Both the position numbers and the translations under genes were made by a program. From contig NC_057322.1 of NCBI RefSeq assembly GCF_000687475.1, positions 620,001 to 684,000 of the forward strand: DNA of 64,000 bases. Reading direction: 5' to 3'. Below the pieces are notes generated by a model. The model was not told the origin of the DNA. It was given only the letters and a program-made list of their open reading frames with translations, and did no database searches. Source of the stretch: Ustilaginoidea virens (lineage: Eukaryota > Ascomycota > Sordariomycetes > Hypocreales > Clavicipitaceae). Below are positions 35,501-45,997 of this stretch, one piece after another (the stretch's first letter is position 1; each line of letters starts with the position of its first letter).

Positions 35501-38500
35501 ATTATTAATATAAAGGATATCAATGATAATTTTATAGTTAAATTAGCTAGTATTGTTATCCTTAAGTATGAATTTAAATCGGCTAGGTGCCTTTGCATTC
35601 ATCTGGTATTAATAGCATATATAGGTGATCCTCTCGATAATATTGCGGTTAATATCATTATTATATCTAGCCCGCTAAAGCAGTTTAGTAAGCCTATTAA
35701 TAGAGGGGTGCCCGAATCGACGATAAAGCTAATAGATTTCCTATAATGATAAATGGAAGGCTGTAGTATCTATAGCATTAAGAGTCCACTATAGATGTCC
35801 CTATTTCCTAATAATTAGGACCTTGATATTCCTTTAGATTAATAGGTTATCGATATTATCTAGCTTTACGCCTATCCTATCTATATCTGTAATAGAATAG
35901 AGAAAGGGGGTGCTGCTATTAAGAACGTAGAAAGGGATATTGCTAAATATCGTCGGGATATTTAGTATACTAGAAGATGTGGTAGAGCCTGCTCTGAAAT
36001 TTACCGTATGCTTCTTATCAGTTATCTCGATGGTTAGGGTCTTTATCAATTGTATTAGGGCCTTTGCTTGACCTAGGCCTGCTGTTAATAGGCCGGAGGC
36101 GCCGGTATCCGGTAGGATTCCGCGGAAGGTATAGTCGCTATAGCGTTCTTCTTCTAGAAAGGCAGAATTACGGTTTAGTAAGGGCATTCGGAAGGGGTTA
36201 ATTTATAAGAAGGCGTATCGGCATAATTTATCTTGTAGGGCCTGTAATATCTTAATAGATGATGACGGTTCTGCTTGCGTAGGGGCTTGGAAATACTGAG
36301 TGGCTGTGATTTACGGTGTGGCAGCATTTTTTGCATCCTATTGTGTGTCCCCTGCTATTATTACCTCGATATTACTAATAATATCGTTAAGGTCAGCCTC
36401 TTCTTCTTCAAGGCCTTAGGGGCCGGGCTTTTTGTATTCTTATAAAAAAATACGGAATTTCTTATTATTAGGGGCAGTGCGGTGGGATCGGTTCTTTATC
36501 TATCGGTCCTTTAATTCTTATTACTCTTTAGTAGAGTAGTTAGATAACCAACACCCTGTTTTGTTATAAATAAAGCAATATCTTTAACGGGGCCTATCTG
36601 GAAAGGTGCGATTTTATTTAAAGCGGCGTTAAGGGGGTCCGTATCGTTGGGGGCGTTGATACCGATTGTAGGATTGACTGTATCTACGATCTGTGAATAA
36701 CGCCATATTATCAGCGATATCAACATCTTCAATATCCTGATGTTGCTAAGGCTATTATTGAAGGAAATAGTGCTATTGAGTTATATGGGTAGTTTCGTAG
36801 ATAGAAAGGGATCGCCGTAGGTTAGTAGCGAGGCCTTCGAATGTAGGGGCATAACGATATAAGGCCTGGCTATATTTAGGGGTATCCCTTATAGTATTAA
36901 GCACTTATCGATGAAGCTCTATATCAGCTATAAAAGGGGGAAAAAGACTACGATATAGGCGTTGAAGTTCTTCTAATAGGATATTAAGGCATTCTAGCTT
37001 TGATTTATTGGGATGTTTCGCGATAGTTAATTGGAGCGTTATTCTATTCCAATGGTGTAAATAGAATTGCTTTATGCTCTTATTTTCGAAATGGCTCTTA
37101 ACTTTGCGGATTATATCGTCAAAAGTGAGGGTATTACGAATGCGTTTAATATTATTAAAGTAGTAAGTCTTAGCATCGCCGATTAGTATGATTTGAAATG
37201 CTCTGGCGAATGCATTATCGGGTAATCCTAGTAGGCGGCACTTACTCTTAAAGGATATGACTTTTAGTATAATAAAGTCATCCATTTTGCCGCTATATCT
37301 ATCCTTTGTACGATAGCTGCGTAAGAGGTCAGATATCTTCTTCGATATATTATTAAACCCATTTCGGGAATGATCTTCTTAGGGGTATTCCGGAGGGTAT
37401 TCCGGAACGGCTTATCGGTTGCCTCGCGGTAGGCTGGCGGGGTTTCTTATAGGGTTATCCTATAACCTGGGTTGGTCTGGGTTTACTGGTCCTCCCGTTA
37501 AGATGGTCCATTCATCGGCCTAGGTAGGGCGATATTGACGGGAAGGGCCGGGTGCCGTGCCTATTTTTGGCATTATCGGATGAGGCGTTTAGACCCGATA
37601 TCTGGTATTATGGGCGGTGGCGGCGTTAGCTTGGAGGGTATTATCGGGGTCTTCTATAGAAGGAAGTATATTATCGGGGCCTATAACCCGACCTCTATTA
37701 GGCATGCTATAACCTCGAGGGGCATTAAGATAGCTGCCTCGGCTAGCCCGGCTAGGGGTATAACCCCTAGGGTATAATATTTAATCGGTCGGGCTATAAT
37801 CTTCATCGGCCGTTATATATTATTGTTAATAACGGAAGCTTTCCCCTATTTCGAATGGCGGCCTATTATAAATAGGCATCTTCCCTTTTGGTTGCTAGGA
37901 CCGGCCCCTTTCTTCTTCGGTAGGGGCAGGGGCAAGAGGCTTTTTCGATATAGAGGGGGGGATAATAGGTTATTGCAATTATAATCATACTATTAGTGTT
38001 GTAAAGTCCCTTATTATTGAGGCTTATGAGGGCCTTCGTAATGATATTCTTATGATTATTATAGGTGCTCGTGATGAATTCCGTGAGCCTATAACTTCCT
38101 TATCGAAATTACCGATAGGTATTAATACTTCCCTATAAGGGTTGAGTTATGACCGGAATATTTTACGGCCTAACTAACGGTCGATCTCTTCTTAAGGCTA
38201 TTTAGGGTTCTATTATTATTAAAGGCATTCCATTAAGGTAGGTATTATAATAGAGCCTGATGCTCCGACATACACGCCGTGATCCCATAGGTATATGCGG
38301 AATTCGCGTAGGAATAGAGGATTAACGCGGTTAAATAGTTGTTCATCCTATTTACTATAGTCTTCGTGGAATAATTCCTATAGGTCGTCGTTAATAATAT
38401 AATCCTTCTCATAGGTATAAATCAAGAAGGCTAGGCGGTTATATAATGCCACAGTAGTGGCATCAGGGGTAATTGGCTCTATCGCAGTGGCCCAATTGTC

Positions 38501-39051
38501 ATCAAGTAAGGGGGCAAATCGCTATAACCTTTTAGGTAGTGCCGGTTGTGATATTGATGATCGTGATCGTGCTATAATATTGAGAGGAGGGTTTAAGAGG
38601 GGGGATATATTGCAAGGAGTGTAATATTCACTTTTGCAAAGAGTGTAAGATTCGATAAGGGCTTTTATCCGTAGGGGTAGGATAAAAGAAAGAAAAGAAG
38701 GGGTTAATTAGTAAGGTAACCATTTAACGGAATAGGTTATTTGCCTCCTATAGTAAGTAGGTAACCGTTTAACGGAATGGGTCAGCCGCCTCCTATATAT
38801 ACTAAGGGTATCTTTAAAAATCGTAATAGTCAGTATATTTTCTTCCTTCGTAATAGACGGAGGTAGAAGAGGTCTATATCATTCTTCCAATTAGTTGGCA
38901 GTATAACCGTTCAACGGAATAGGTTATCTGCCTTCCTAATTAGTATAATTTGTAATAGAAATCGTCTCTTCGAGAGTAATCTTACTGATCTATAATACAC
39001 CATTCTTTGCGGGATATAATCCTATGAGTGGTGGTTATCACCACTGATCAG
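32551..39051 (-). pseudogene. internal region of Copia copy 2 (gag-pol), inactivated
   Basis: Gag is open for 126 residues at 37285-36905 (GDAKTYYFNNI, SHFENK). The protease segment at 36187-35834 keeps the aspartic active site ILPDTGASGLLTAG. The RNase H end lies near 33300-33000. The intervening integrase and reverse transcriptase regions are full of stops. The copy is slightly shorter than copy 1 and carries an independent set of transitions. Confidence 0.8.
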
Positions 39052-39390
39052 TATTAATATAAACTCGGGGTACCCAGTTATACGTAGGGTCGCGCGCGTG
39101 GTATTATGTACCGTGAGGTCACTAAGTAAAGGATTTATTGACTTTACTAATGACTGAATATCTTAAAGGAAAGAAAGGAAGCAAAAGAGGGTAATTATAC
39201 GATGTGGCCTTTTTGTGCGTGCCGCTGTTACGTGCATCGGCGCAGTCGGGCCGGGCTGCCCGCGTGCCCTACCGGGCTCAGGGGTAAAGGGGCAAAAGGG
39301 GCCAAAGTGGCCACATCGTGCGCATCGGGTGTGCGCGGCATATCTGTCGCAATGTGCCCAATTGGGCACCTTGCGACAGCGATTCCGACA
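39052..39390 (-). repeat. LTR D, 5' LTR of copy 2
   Basis: 339 bp, starting TATTAATATA (RIP-altered TGTTGATA) and ending GATTCCGACA, followed at once by the GTACT duplication. Confidence 0.95.
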
Positions 39391-39395
39391 GTACT
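39391..39395. repeat. right target-site duplication GTACT of the LTR array
   Basis: Matches 24996-25000. Joining the two flanks at one copy gives a continuous, repeat-free site. Confidence 0.85.
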
Positions 39396-41405
39396 AATTT
39401 GTATAGGATACCCGAGACACGGGAGGAAAACCTATATATAATCGCAGTCGTAGGAGCGACGGAACCCTCGCGTCTCCGCGTGGGTAGGGTTGCCGATGTG
39501 TGGGAAAGCTACTAGTAATATAATGTATATAAAACCTTTAACTTATATTTGCCCCGATTTGCTGCCGTCGATCCCCCTCCCCTGCCTTTAATAGCTGCTC
39601 TAACGATGCGCCCCGCCTGCTGAAATTAGCTACTACGCAAAGACATTTCTATATTTTCTTACATTCACATATGCGCATTTACCTATCACCTCGCTTTTAT
39701 ATCTGCTTCTGTCTCTCCTGCCGCAGACCTGGCCTAGGACCTCACGGGGACTAGCCCGGCCTCTTCTGTATTCATTTTCTCTAGACCTACCTTTTTTCTG
39801 ACCTAGGGTCGCACTCTTTTTCCTAGACCTGCTCCCGGGGAAAACCTGCGCAAGCAGTGCACCTACTCTCGTATAGGCTGGGATTATACTGCCGCTGCCA
39901 AGGGAACAATTTACAGCTGTTCTAATCTTCGTAGGAAGGGCTTTCCCCCTAGTACCTAGGTTTTTCCCTTTTGAATTATTTGCAGAGGTACTAGATAGTT
40001 TACTTAGCTACTAAGTAGCCCCCTAGCGTAATTTAATCATAATAATAACGTATACGAAGGTACATTTTAGGCTTAACTAGCTGCTTTGTGGTTCGAGGTT
40101 TACGGTCTTCGTATTTACTTGCTCCTTTTCCTCGGATGTACTACTGGCACCACGACTGTGTACAGATTCTTGCCCCGGAACTCGGCACCCTAGTTAGACA
40201 GACTAGCTAGCGTAATGCATTATTATTACTCCTTTTCCTCGTGGAGCGTCTGTGAGGATCGCCGATCGCCCCTGACTTGTCACCCTGCTTTGTGCCACCT
40301 TTAGTAACTCCTAGTCCGTACTCTTCCGCAGCTTAGGGGCCTTTTCTGCAAGGCGCTTGTAGTAGAGGGCTTCTATCGCGGCATTCTGATGCGGCCTTGT
40401 CCTGGACTCTGAATAGCTTCTGTCGGAGTCGCTGCACCTGCCGCAGGTGGCAGCTTTTGTAAACGGACCCACCCATTTTCCGCATTAGTAAGTAGTGGGT
40501 ACCACCTACCTAGGTACCTAAGGTAGGTAGGTTAGGTAAGGTAGGTACCTAACGGGCACCTCCCTGGTCACCAAAATCCCCATGCTAGTGTTTCCAGCAT
40601 TTGCCATGGAGCCAACAAGGGACATCTTGAGCGTCAATGCCTTTGATGACGCTTTCTCGTCTGCCTTGTACGCTGCCGGATTGAGCAGTTTATTGACAAG
40701 GGCAAAACGAGGCCTATTTCCGGGCCTGTGGCCAAACTGGCGATTCCCTTTGGCAAGTCTCGAAATTGCCGATACTTAGACCATCATACTAGCTCTTGGC
40801 CTGTTGATGTGCCCTTCACTTTCATTGCACGGTTTTCTATTGGCTCAAAAGTGGTCGTCGGACACGTGACGCGCCGACACACGCAAGAGGCGCGTTATCA
40901 ACCTCGCCTTTCTTCTTTCTTCTTCCTTTATCGACTGGTGAGAGTACTCGGATACGACTGTATATTACTTTCCGTACGCACCTACCTCTTACGGCACTGG
41001 AATACGATTATATACTACTTCTCCGTACGCAACTATATGCTTACTCGGAATCCCTAGGGTATCCCAATGGCTTTCATTCTATGAAACGAGCGACGACAGT
41101 TGGATGGCGGTGTGGGAGCCCAAAGCGCGGGCGATCTTACGTTACGTGCAGGATGGGGGATTGGGGTAATATCATCAGCAAGCACGCAGAAGATATAGTA
41201 ATATTAAAAATGATGATAACGAGCCCAGCTGACCGTTACTCGCTATACCAGCTATTTGTAGTGGAAATAGGGGTAGCCCCAAGTAGGGCTACTGTTATTC
41301 CAGCCGGACATCCCGATATTACACACGAATCCACCGATATCCCCGGCAACAAATAGCCGCCGTTGGGCGGGTGATTGTTAACCCGACCTATGGATATTCT
41401 GTCGA
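39396..41405. other. region between the array and the kinase-like gene
   Basis: No gene recognised. 39396-40300 is moderately AT-rich with scattered decay. 40500-40555 is a GTAGGT/TACCTA-rich, partly self-complementary tract. 40582-40779 holds a chance open frame. 40951-40980 and 41001-41031 form an imperfect direct repeat (GATACGACTGTATATTACTT-like) about 50 bp apart. Its last 300 bases are the likely promoter of the kinase-like gene. Confidence 0.5.
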
Positions 41406-43736
41406 ATGTCTCTTCCCCCTTTCTATAACCCAGCGACAATGACAATCACCACCATGGACACTGATACTGAATTGCAACGCCTGCGGGCCAGCTTTGCGCA
41501 AATCGAACAACAAAATGAACAACTTAAACAAGAAAATAAACGGCTCGGGCAACAAAATGAACGGCTCGAGCAACAAAATGATCGGCTCGAGCAACAAAAT
41601 GATCGGCTCGAGCAAACTCAACAAAATACTACCTTGAGCCAATACCTAAAAAACTGCCATCGTCTGCTCTTCCAGTCCTTAGCAGTACGACCCGCAGACT
41701 CTGGCACCGGCACCACTGTGACGAAGGTTGATGGCAAATTTTACCCACGTAGCCTCCGACCATGGACAGCCTATAGAGCGCTGAAGGAGGAATTCGAATT
41801 TATCAAGGACGTTCTCAAGGAAGACCGGCTCTTTTCTGCCATCATCTCCATCAAAGACCTTCAACGACGAGTCTGTGGGACGCCAGTAGCGACCGAGGAC
41901 GACGTCAAGCCGTTTGAGTATTTTGCAATCGAAGGACCAGTCATGGATATTATTCGCGAACTTTGCACAAGAGTAGATTCTAACCCTGCGATTGCAAGCC
42001 TTAATGCGTCTGGTATAACATTTACGAATCATTCACTTGGCGTCAATCCACCAGCAGATGAGATCCTCCAAGGTGATCTTCCTGAGGGTACAGAAAAACA
42101 ACGTCGTGACCAATCACCAAGAAAGCGAGTCGCCGTCGAGCCGAAGAAGATAATCCCAGATCGTCGCTGCCTTCGGGAGGATCCTGCTGGGAATCGCGAG
42201 ATAAGCTTTGTTATTGAATACAAGGCTGCTCATTTACTGCAGCCCAGTCGAGTGCGCCGCGGTCTTACCAAGCACTTGTTTACAAATGTTATCAAGGCTC
42301 GCGCAAGTACAAAGTCAAGCACCGACGAGGCCCAGTCCTCGAAAGACAGATCTGATCGAATACTTGCCATGGCTCTCACGCAAACCTACGACTACATGAT
42401 CAGGTTGGGACTCAAGTACAGTTACTTGGCTGCTGGGAAGTTGTTTGTATTTCTATTGGTTGAGGAAGACGATCCAACAACTCTTCACTACCACATGGTT
42501 GACCCGGCTGGGGAGGCGGAAGATGATGAGGGAGTGTTGACAGAGTTTAGGACTGCTGTCGCTCAGGTGGCTTGCTTTACTTTGCTAGCCCTCCGCACGA
42601 AAACACGACCATCAAGCTGGACTGCCGAGGCGCAGGAAGTCTTGGCTGAATGGCCGATTCCATATGCGGACATGGAGCACGAAACGACGGACGAGGAGGA
42701 GTTTTTACCAAATTCTTCCAGCTCGTCGGATCTTTCATTCGATGGAGACGCTCTGAAAGTCTCTCCCAAAAAGTTTGTCCTTCGTTCGAGAGGGGCATGT
42801 AAGAACCCGGATGCAGTCCATGGCAGAAGAGAGGGCGCCGATGATGACGATGACAGCAACGACACGCTGGGGCATAGTTCCCGGAGTGCCTTTCCTCGCC
42901 TCGACGTCCGGACCAAGAGGGCGGCGCCTTCAAGCAGCGGGAGCTCGAGTTCTTCCCCTACAGATACCAGAGAGCAATCAAGGCCCTACTGCAGCCTAGG
43001 ATGTCTCCTTGGTCTCAAAAGAGGCCAGCAGCTCGACGCGAACTGCCCAAACGTGGCGTCACACCGCATGGCCACGACGAGTACAAAGCACCCGATCCAC
43101 TTCGAAGACCTGGCCACTCTTTTGCAGGAGCAACTGGCCCATTCCTTGTGGATACATTGTGAGCCTCTCGAGAAGACGGGCAAATACGGAGCCGTCGGGA
43201 CGCTCTTTAAACTTACGCTAGCACGATACGGCTACACCTTTGTCGGCAAAGGTACGATTCAAGGGTTTGTTCCATATCTTCGACATGCGGCCAAGGTCTT
43301 TGACCGATTGGAACGCATACAAGGCGAAGTCGTACCCGTCTACCTCGGTAGCATCACCTTGGCAAAGCCGTATCCCCTCACGGCGCAGAATGCGATTCGG
43401 TTTGCCGGTACCAACATCGTGCACATGCTACTCATGTCTTGGGGGGGCGAAGCAGCAACGAGTATGGGGGAGCGCATCGATCTCTCCGGGGAGGTGATGA
43501 GGTCACTGAATATAGTGCGTAGCGAGGGCGTGGATCACGACGACCCAAGGAACGCCAACTGGCTTTGGAACGAGGAACGGAACTGCGTCGTAGTGATTGA
43601 CTTTGACACTGCTCATCTTCTCCCTCCTCCTAAGCCTCGGCTGCTTCGAAAGCTTGTCGGTAGAAAGAGGAAATCGATGAGGGGCCAGGGATCCTCCCAG
43701 GCTCGAAAGCGCATGTCTTTGTCGACGTCGTCCTAG
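41406..43736 (+). CDS. coiled-coil protein with fungal-specific kinase-like C-terminus
   Basis: One uninterrupted frame of 776 residues; the first ATG is used. Residues ~18-78 are a coiled coil of seven-residue QQNDRLE-type repeats. Residues ~80-190 form a conserved block starting LSQYLKNCHRLLFQSL and PRSLRPWTAYRALKEEF. At ~265 is FVIEYKAAHLL, a stretch shared by expanded fungal kinase-like families. Residues ~420-530 are acidic and Ser-rich, so probably disordered. The C-terminal part looks like a protein-kinase fold: YTFVGKGT (ATP-lysine position), HMLLMSWGG (hinge), HDDPRNANWLWNE (catalytic loop, ~711) and VIDFD (~731, in place of DFG). HRD is HDD here, but the metal-binding Asn is kept, so activity is possible but unproven. 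A basic tail (GRKRKSMRG, ARKRMS) could be a nuclear signal. The family tie is from memory of motifs. Confidence 0.85.
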   Translation: MSLPPFYNPATMTITTMDTDTELQRLRASFAQIEQQNEQLKQENKRLGQQNERLEQQNDRLEQQNDRLEQTQQNTTLSQYLKNCHRLLFQSLAVRPADSGTGTTVTKVDGKFYPRSLRPWTAYRALKEEFEFIKDVLKEDRLFSAIISIKDLQRRVCGTPVATEDDVKPFEYFAIEGPVMDIIRELCTRVDSNPAIASLNASGITFTNHSLGVNPPADEILQGDLPEGTEKQRRDQSPRKRVAVEPKKIIPDRRCLREDPAGNREISFVIEYKAAHLLQPSRVRRGLTKHLFTNVIKARASTKSSTDEAQSSKDRSDRILAMALTQTYDYMIRLGLKYSYLAAGKLFVFLLVEEDDPTTLHYHMVDPAGEAEDDEGVLTEFRTAVAQVACFTLLALRTKTRPSSWTAEAQEVLAEWPIPYADMEHETTDEEEFLPNSSSSSDLSFDGDALKVSPKKFVLRSRGACKNPDAVHGRREGADDDDDSNDTLGHSSRSAFPRLDVRTKRAAPSSSGSSSSSPTDTREQSRPYCSLGCLLGLKRGQQLDANCPNVASHRMATTSTKHPIHFEDLATLLQEQLAHSLWIHCEPLEKTGKYGAVGTLFKLTLARYGYTFVGKGTIQGFVPYLRHAAKVFDRLERIQGEVVPVYLGSITLAKPYPLTAQNAIRFAGTNIVHMLLMSWGGEAATSMGERIDLSGEVMRSLNIVRSEGVDHDDPRNANWLWNEERNCVVVIDFDTAHLLPPPKPRLLRKLVGRKRKSMRGQGSSQARKRMSLSTSS
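41498..41626 (+). repeat. 21-bp in-frame tandem repeat in the coiled coil
   Basis: Units of CAACAAAATGA(A/T)CGGCTCGAG repeat about five times, the last two identical. Each encodes one heptad, so copy-number change would lengthen or shorten the coil without breaking the frame. Confidence 0.85.
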
Positions 43737-43847
43737 GCGGCGAAGGTGCCGCAGCCCAAGAGGAAGAAACAGCAGCCGGGCCGGAAGAATGCTTTTCGTC
43801 TGCCCTACAAAAAGAGCTAAGATATGATAAGAGGTTAGATACCTAGT

Positions 43848-43920
43848 ACGATGGATACCTACGACGATGTAACCTTCCGTATACGATGGATACCTACTGC
43901 AATAGAAAGCGCGCTTTTTT
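43848..43920 (+). promoter_or_regulatory. paired ACGATGGATACCTAC motifs upstream of CVNH gene 1
   Basis: Copies at 43848 and 43883, 35 bases apart, followed by ACTGCAATAGA and AGCGCGCTTTTTT. The same pair, spacing and trailing sequence recur at 45437 and 45473 before gene 2. They could be regulatory or only part of the duplicated block. Confidence 0.4.
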
Positions 43921-44154
43921 CATGGCATAAGCATGCCGACTCTTCCCCTCGCACCGCATTGCGACTATTTAAGTGACTGCTGCGGCAGCCGCTTGGTTGA
44001 TCAGGTGCTGCAGCAAAGTAGGCCCGTGTTGAGGATGCATTCGCGCGACATGATAATTTAGCTTGCTATGCAGAGCCAACGCAATTATATGAAGGAAGGG
44101 TCTATACGCTGGGAATGCGCCACGGCGTCTCGTCCAGAAGCGCGCACGCTGGCA

Positions 44155-44160
44155 TATAAA
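44155..44160 (+). promoter_or_regulatory. TATA box of CVNH gene 1
   Basis: TATAAA in GGCATATAAAGAGGCC, 123 bp before the start codon. The second gene has ATAAATA in the equivalent place, in GCACATAAATAGGCC. Confidence 0.6.
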
Positions 44161-44282
44161 GAGGCCTCCTCTTCGGTCCTCCAACTTCTTTTATTCGGTG
44201 CCTCGCAGTCGCAGTCGAGCCAAGTCCTCGTCAACTCCTAAAACGCAACACCCCTAATACCACGGACCCGCGATCCGCCACG

Positions 44283-44923
44283 ATGAAAATCACAGCCGGG
44301 GCGGCCGCGCTCGCACCCGCCCTCGTCCTCGCGTCACCTCGCGCAGGCCTCGATGCTCGCCCCGACGCCCTGTCCTCGCGGAATTCGCAGGCACACGAGC
44401 ACAGCTTAGCATCGCGCGACCCGAACATTATAAACTCGTGCGACCCTCTGACGCTGGATTCCACATTTTTCAGCACTGTCGTTACTCAATGCGCCAACGC
44501 CAAAAGTTATTATCGTAAGACGCAAATCGATCTCAATAACTGCATCGCGAATTTCGAGGGCCAGCTCGTTAAAGCCAGGCAGTACGTCTTTTTTCTTTTT
44601 TTTTTTTTTCCCTTTTGCCCTCGTTTCCATCCCATCACGTAAAATTGCATTGTCGTGTGGTGTGTACAAGAGAAAAAATAAAGAAGAAAAAATGCTAATA
44701 CCTTTACAGCGGGGAATTTTATAGGAGCTGTTATGTATACACATGCTCCCTAGACGGCTATATGTATTCCTGCATGTGTAGAACTTCTGATCGCGGTGCA
44801 AAGACATCTTCTATTGACTTGAGTTAGTGTGATAATAGAGTGTTTTTTTTTTTGTTAGCTTTGTTAGCTAATAGAATAATAGGCAAAGTTTTATACAACT
44901 ACTGGGGTAAACTGGGTTGCTAG
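44283..44923 (+). CDS. secreted cyanovirin-N homology (CVNH) protein, copy 1
   Basis: Three exons (44283-44581, 44710-44822, 44883-44923) give 150 residues. The signal peptide MKITAGAAALAPALVLA is followed by a ~30-residue linker. A CVNH-like domain follows in two halves: SCDPLTLDS...QCANAKSYY...TQIDLNNCIANFEG, then GEFYRSC...CSLDGYMYSCMCR...SSIDL, ending VLYNYWGKLGC. Alternating IDLxxxIxNxxG blocks and SC starts are the CVNH signature. Stopping at the TAG just after IDLS would truncate the second half. Splicing from GTTAGT (44823) to AATAATAG restores the expected NYWGxLxC end, and the paralogue supports the same joint. CVNH proteins are carbohydrate-binding lectins (family knowledge); here it should be secreted. 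The ligand is unknown. Confidence 0.82.
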
Positions 44924-45105
44924 GGCTGAAGAGAGTCGGATTGGATTTATTTACAAACATGCCTTTCGCCGTGACGACGGGTTTGTTCGTCCGACCAGTA
45001 ACTAGCACGGCTTTGCCCTTCTGCATCGGGCTCAGAGCACCCGGTAACTCTATTTAGCCGGGATCGATAGTGTAGGAGAAAACAGTATCATCATTATCAT
45101 TACCA
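44924..45105. other. 3' flank of CVNH gene 1
   Basis: Conserved with the flank of gene 2 (GAAGAGAG.CGGATT, ACTAGCACGG, TGCAT.GG.CAGAGCACC). It probably includes the 3' untranslated region and ends in an (ATC)n-rich tract at 45085-45112 that matches the (ATC/GTC)n tract at 46738-46775. Confidence 0.6.
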
Positions 45106-45119
45106 TCATCGGACTCGGT

Positions 45120-45360
45120 CGTGCATGCCGTGCCAACCACTATAGTCTGACCTCTCCAGCCCCCCGGGCCGCTGCGAAGGCTCTTCGATAAAGAGGACAT
45201 CGACAACAGGTCGGGAATCCACACGGGCTTGAAAGCGTAAAGCGTACGCCTTTACTGTCCTCCTTGGCGGCGCAAAAGCTGCCGCAGCCCTAGGGGAAGA
45301 AACAGTAGCCGGGCCAGAAGAATGCTCTTCGTCTGCTGAATAACAACAACTAATGCTCAA
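45120..45360 (+). pseudogene. duplicated tail remnant of the kinase-like gene
   Basis: Sequence around 45165-45330 (CCGCTGCGAAGGCTCTTCG, ...GGCTTGAAAGCG, then GGCGGCGCAAAAGCTGCCGCAGCC and GAAGAAACAGTAGCCGGGCC) aligns with the end and 3' flank of the kinase-like gene at 43625-43800. In frame it reads PLRRLFDKEDIDNRSGI and then stops. No more than the last ~40 codons are present. Confidence 0.65.
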
Positions 45361-45436
45361 TAGATGTTAGAGTACCTAGTATGGTAGATTACCTACTGTA
45401 TACGGTGGGCACCTGCTGCAATGGCTACGTGCCGAT

Positions 45437-45515
45437 ACGATGGATACCTACCATGTTGATTGCCTTCCGTTTACGATGGATGCCTACTGCAATAGATACC
45501 TGCTGCAGTGGAAAA
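45437..45515 (+). promoter_or_regulatory. paired ACGATGGATACCTAC motifs upstream of CVNH gene 2
   Basis: Copies at 45437 and 45473 (the second ACGATGGATGCCTAC), 36 bases apart, followed by ACTGCAATAGA and AAGCGCGCTTTTTTTT, as before gene 1. Additional looser copies lie at 45365-45420. Confidence 0.4.
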
Positions 45516-45877
45516 GCGCGCTTTTTTTTTCCTTTTCCTTTTCATGGCATACTAAATCACGCCCCCTCTTCCCCTGGATGGCCTACTCTTGCCCCTCTTG
45601 CCCTTACGTGGCATAATCTTGCCGCCTCCTCTCCTCCTCTCCCTACACCAGATTGCGACTAGATATACGCGAATGCCGCGGCATCCGGCCAATCCGTAGG
45701 GTGCTCTAACAAGGTCGGCTCGTATCTCACCATCCAAGACATCAGCTTGCTAAGCGGAACTCTATTCATCCTGCAGCCAACCTAATTATATGAAAGGGCG
45801 GGTCTCGCACACGTCGCAGATACGCGGCATGGCGGCGCACGGCGTCTCGTACAGAGAAGCGCCCACGGCATGCGCAC

Positions 45878-45884
45878 ATAAATA
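45878..45884 (+). promoter_or_regulatory. TATA-like box of CVNH gene 2
   Basis: ATAAATA about 115 bp before the start codon, in the same context as the TATAAA of gene 1. Confidence 0.5.
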
Positions 45885-45997
45885 GGCCTCCCAGCTCCCG
45901 ACCTCCCTCTCGTCCTGGCGCCTCGCAGTTCGCGCCAAGTCCTCGCCAGTGCCCCAGACACGCCCCTGTTGACGCCGCGCACCCGATCCCCCCCGCG

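Larger units (their letters stand above)
25001..39390 (-). mobile_element. tandem Copia array: LTR-LTR-internal-LTR-internal-LTR
   Basis: Four 339-bp LTRs (A-D) and two internal regions of one Copia family, all in minus orientation, share a single GTACT target duplication. A and B are separated by only two bases (CT). Internal 1 is 6,531 bp and internal 2 is 6,501 bp; they are alike throughout, differing mainly by transitions and a few small indels (about 57 extra bases in internal 1 near 30500). Order on the minus strand is gag, protease, integrase, reverse transcriptase, RNase H. All frames are broken by RIP. The structure is not that of two independent insertions, which would each carry their own duplication. 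Confidence 0.9.
43600..45120 (+). repeat. first unit of a duplicated ~1.5-1.6-kb block
   Basis: The block contains the end of the kinase-like gene, ACGATGGATACCTAC motifs, a TATA box, the first CVNH gene and ~200 bp of 3' flank (CAGTAACTAGCACGG, CTTCTGCATCGGG). Each part recurs in the same order from about 45120 to 46790. Boundaries are approximate. Confidence 0.75.

Noticed and set aside
9641..39390. Stop-codon reassignment (TAG read as Gln or Trp)
   Set aside because: TAG replaces both Gln and Trp codons only in repeats, as RIP predicts; intact genes use TAG as a normal stop.
44283..44827. Two-exon CVNH model ending at the TAG after IDLS
   Set aside because: It would remove the last CVNH strand; a third exon with NYWG and a final Cys is present at the same place in both paralogues.
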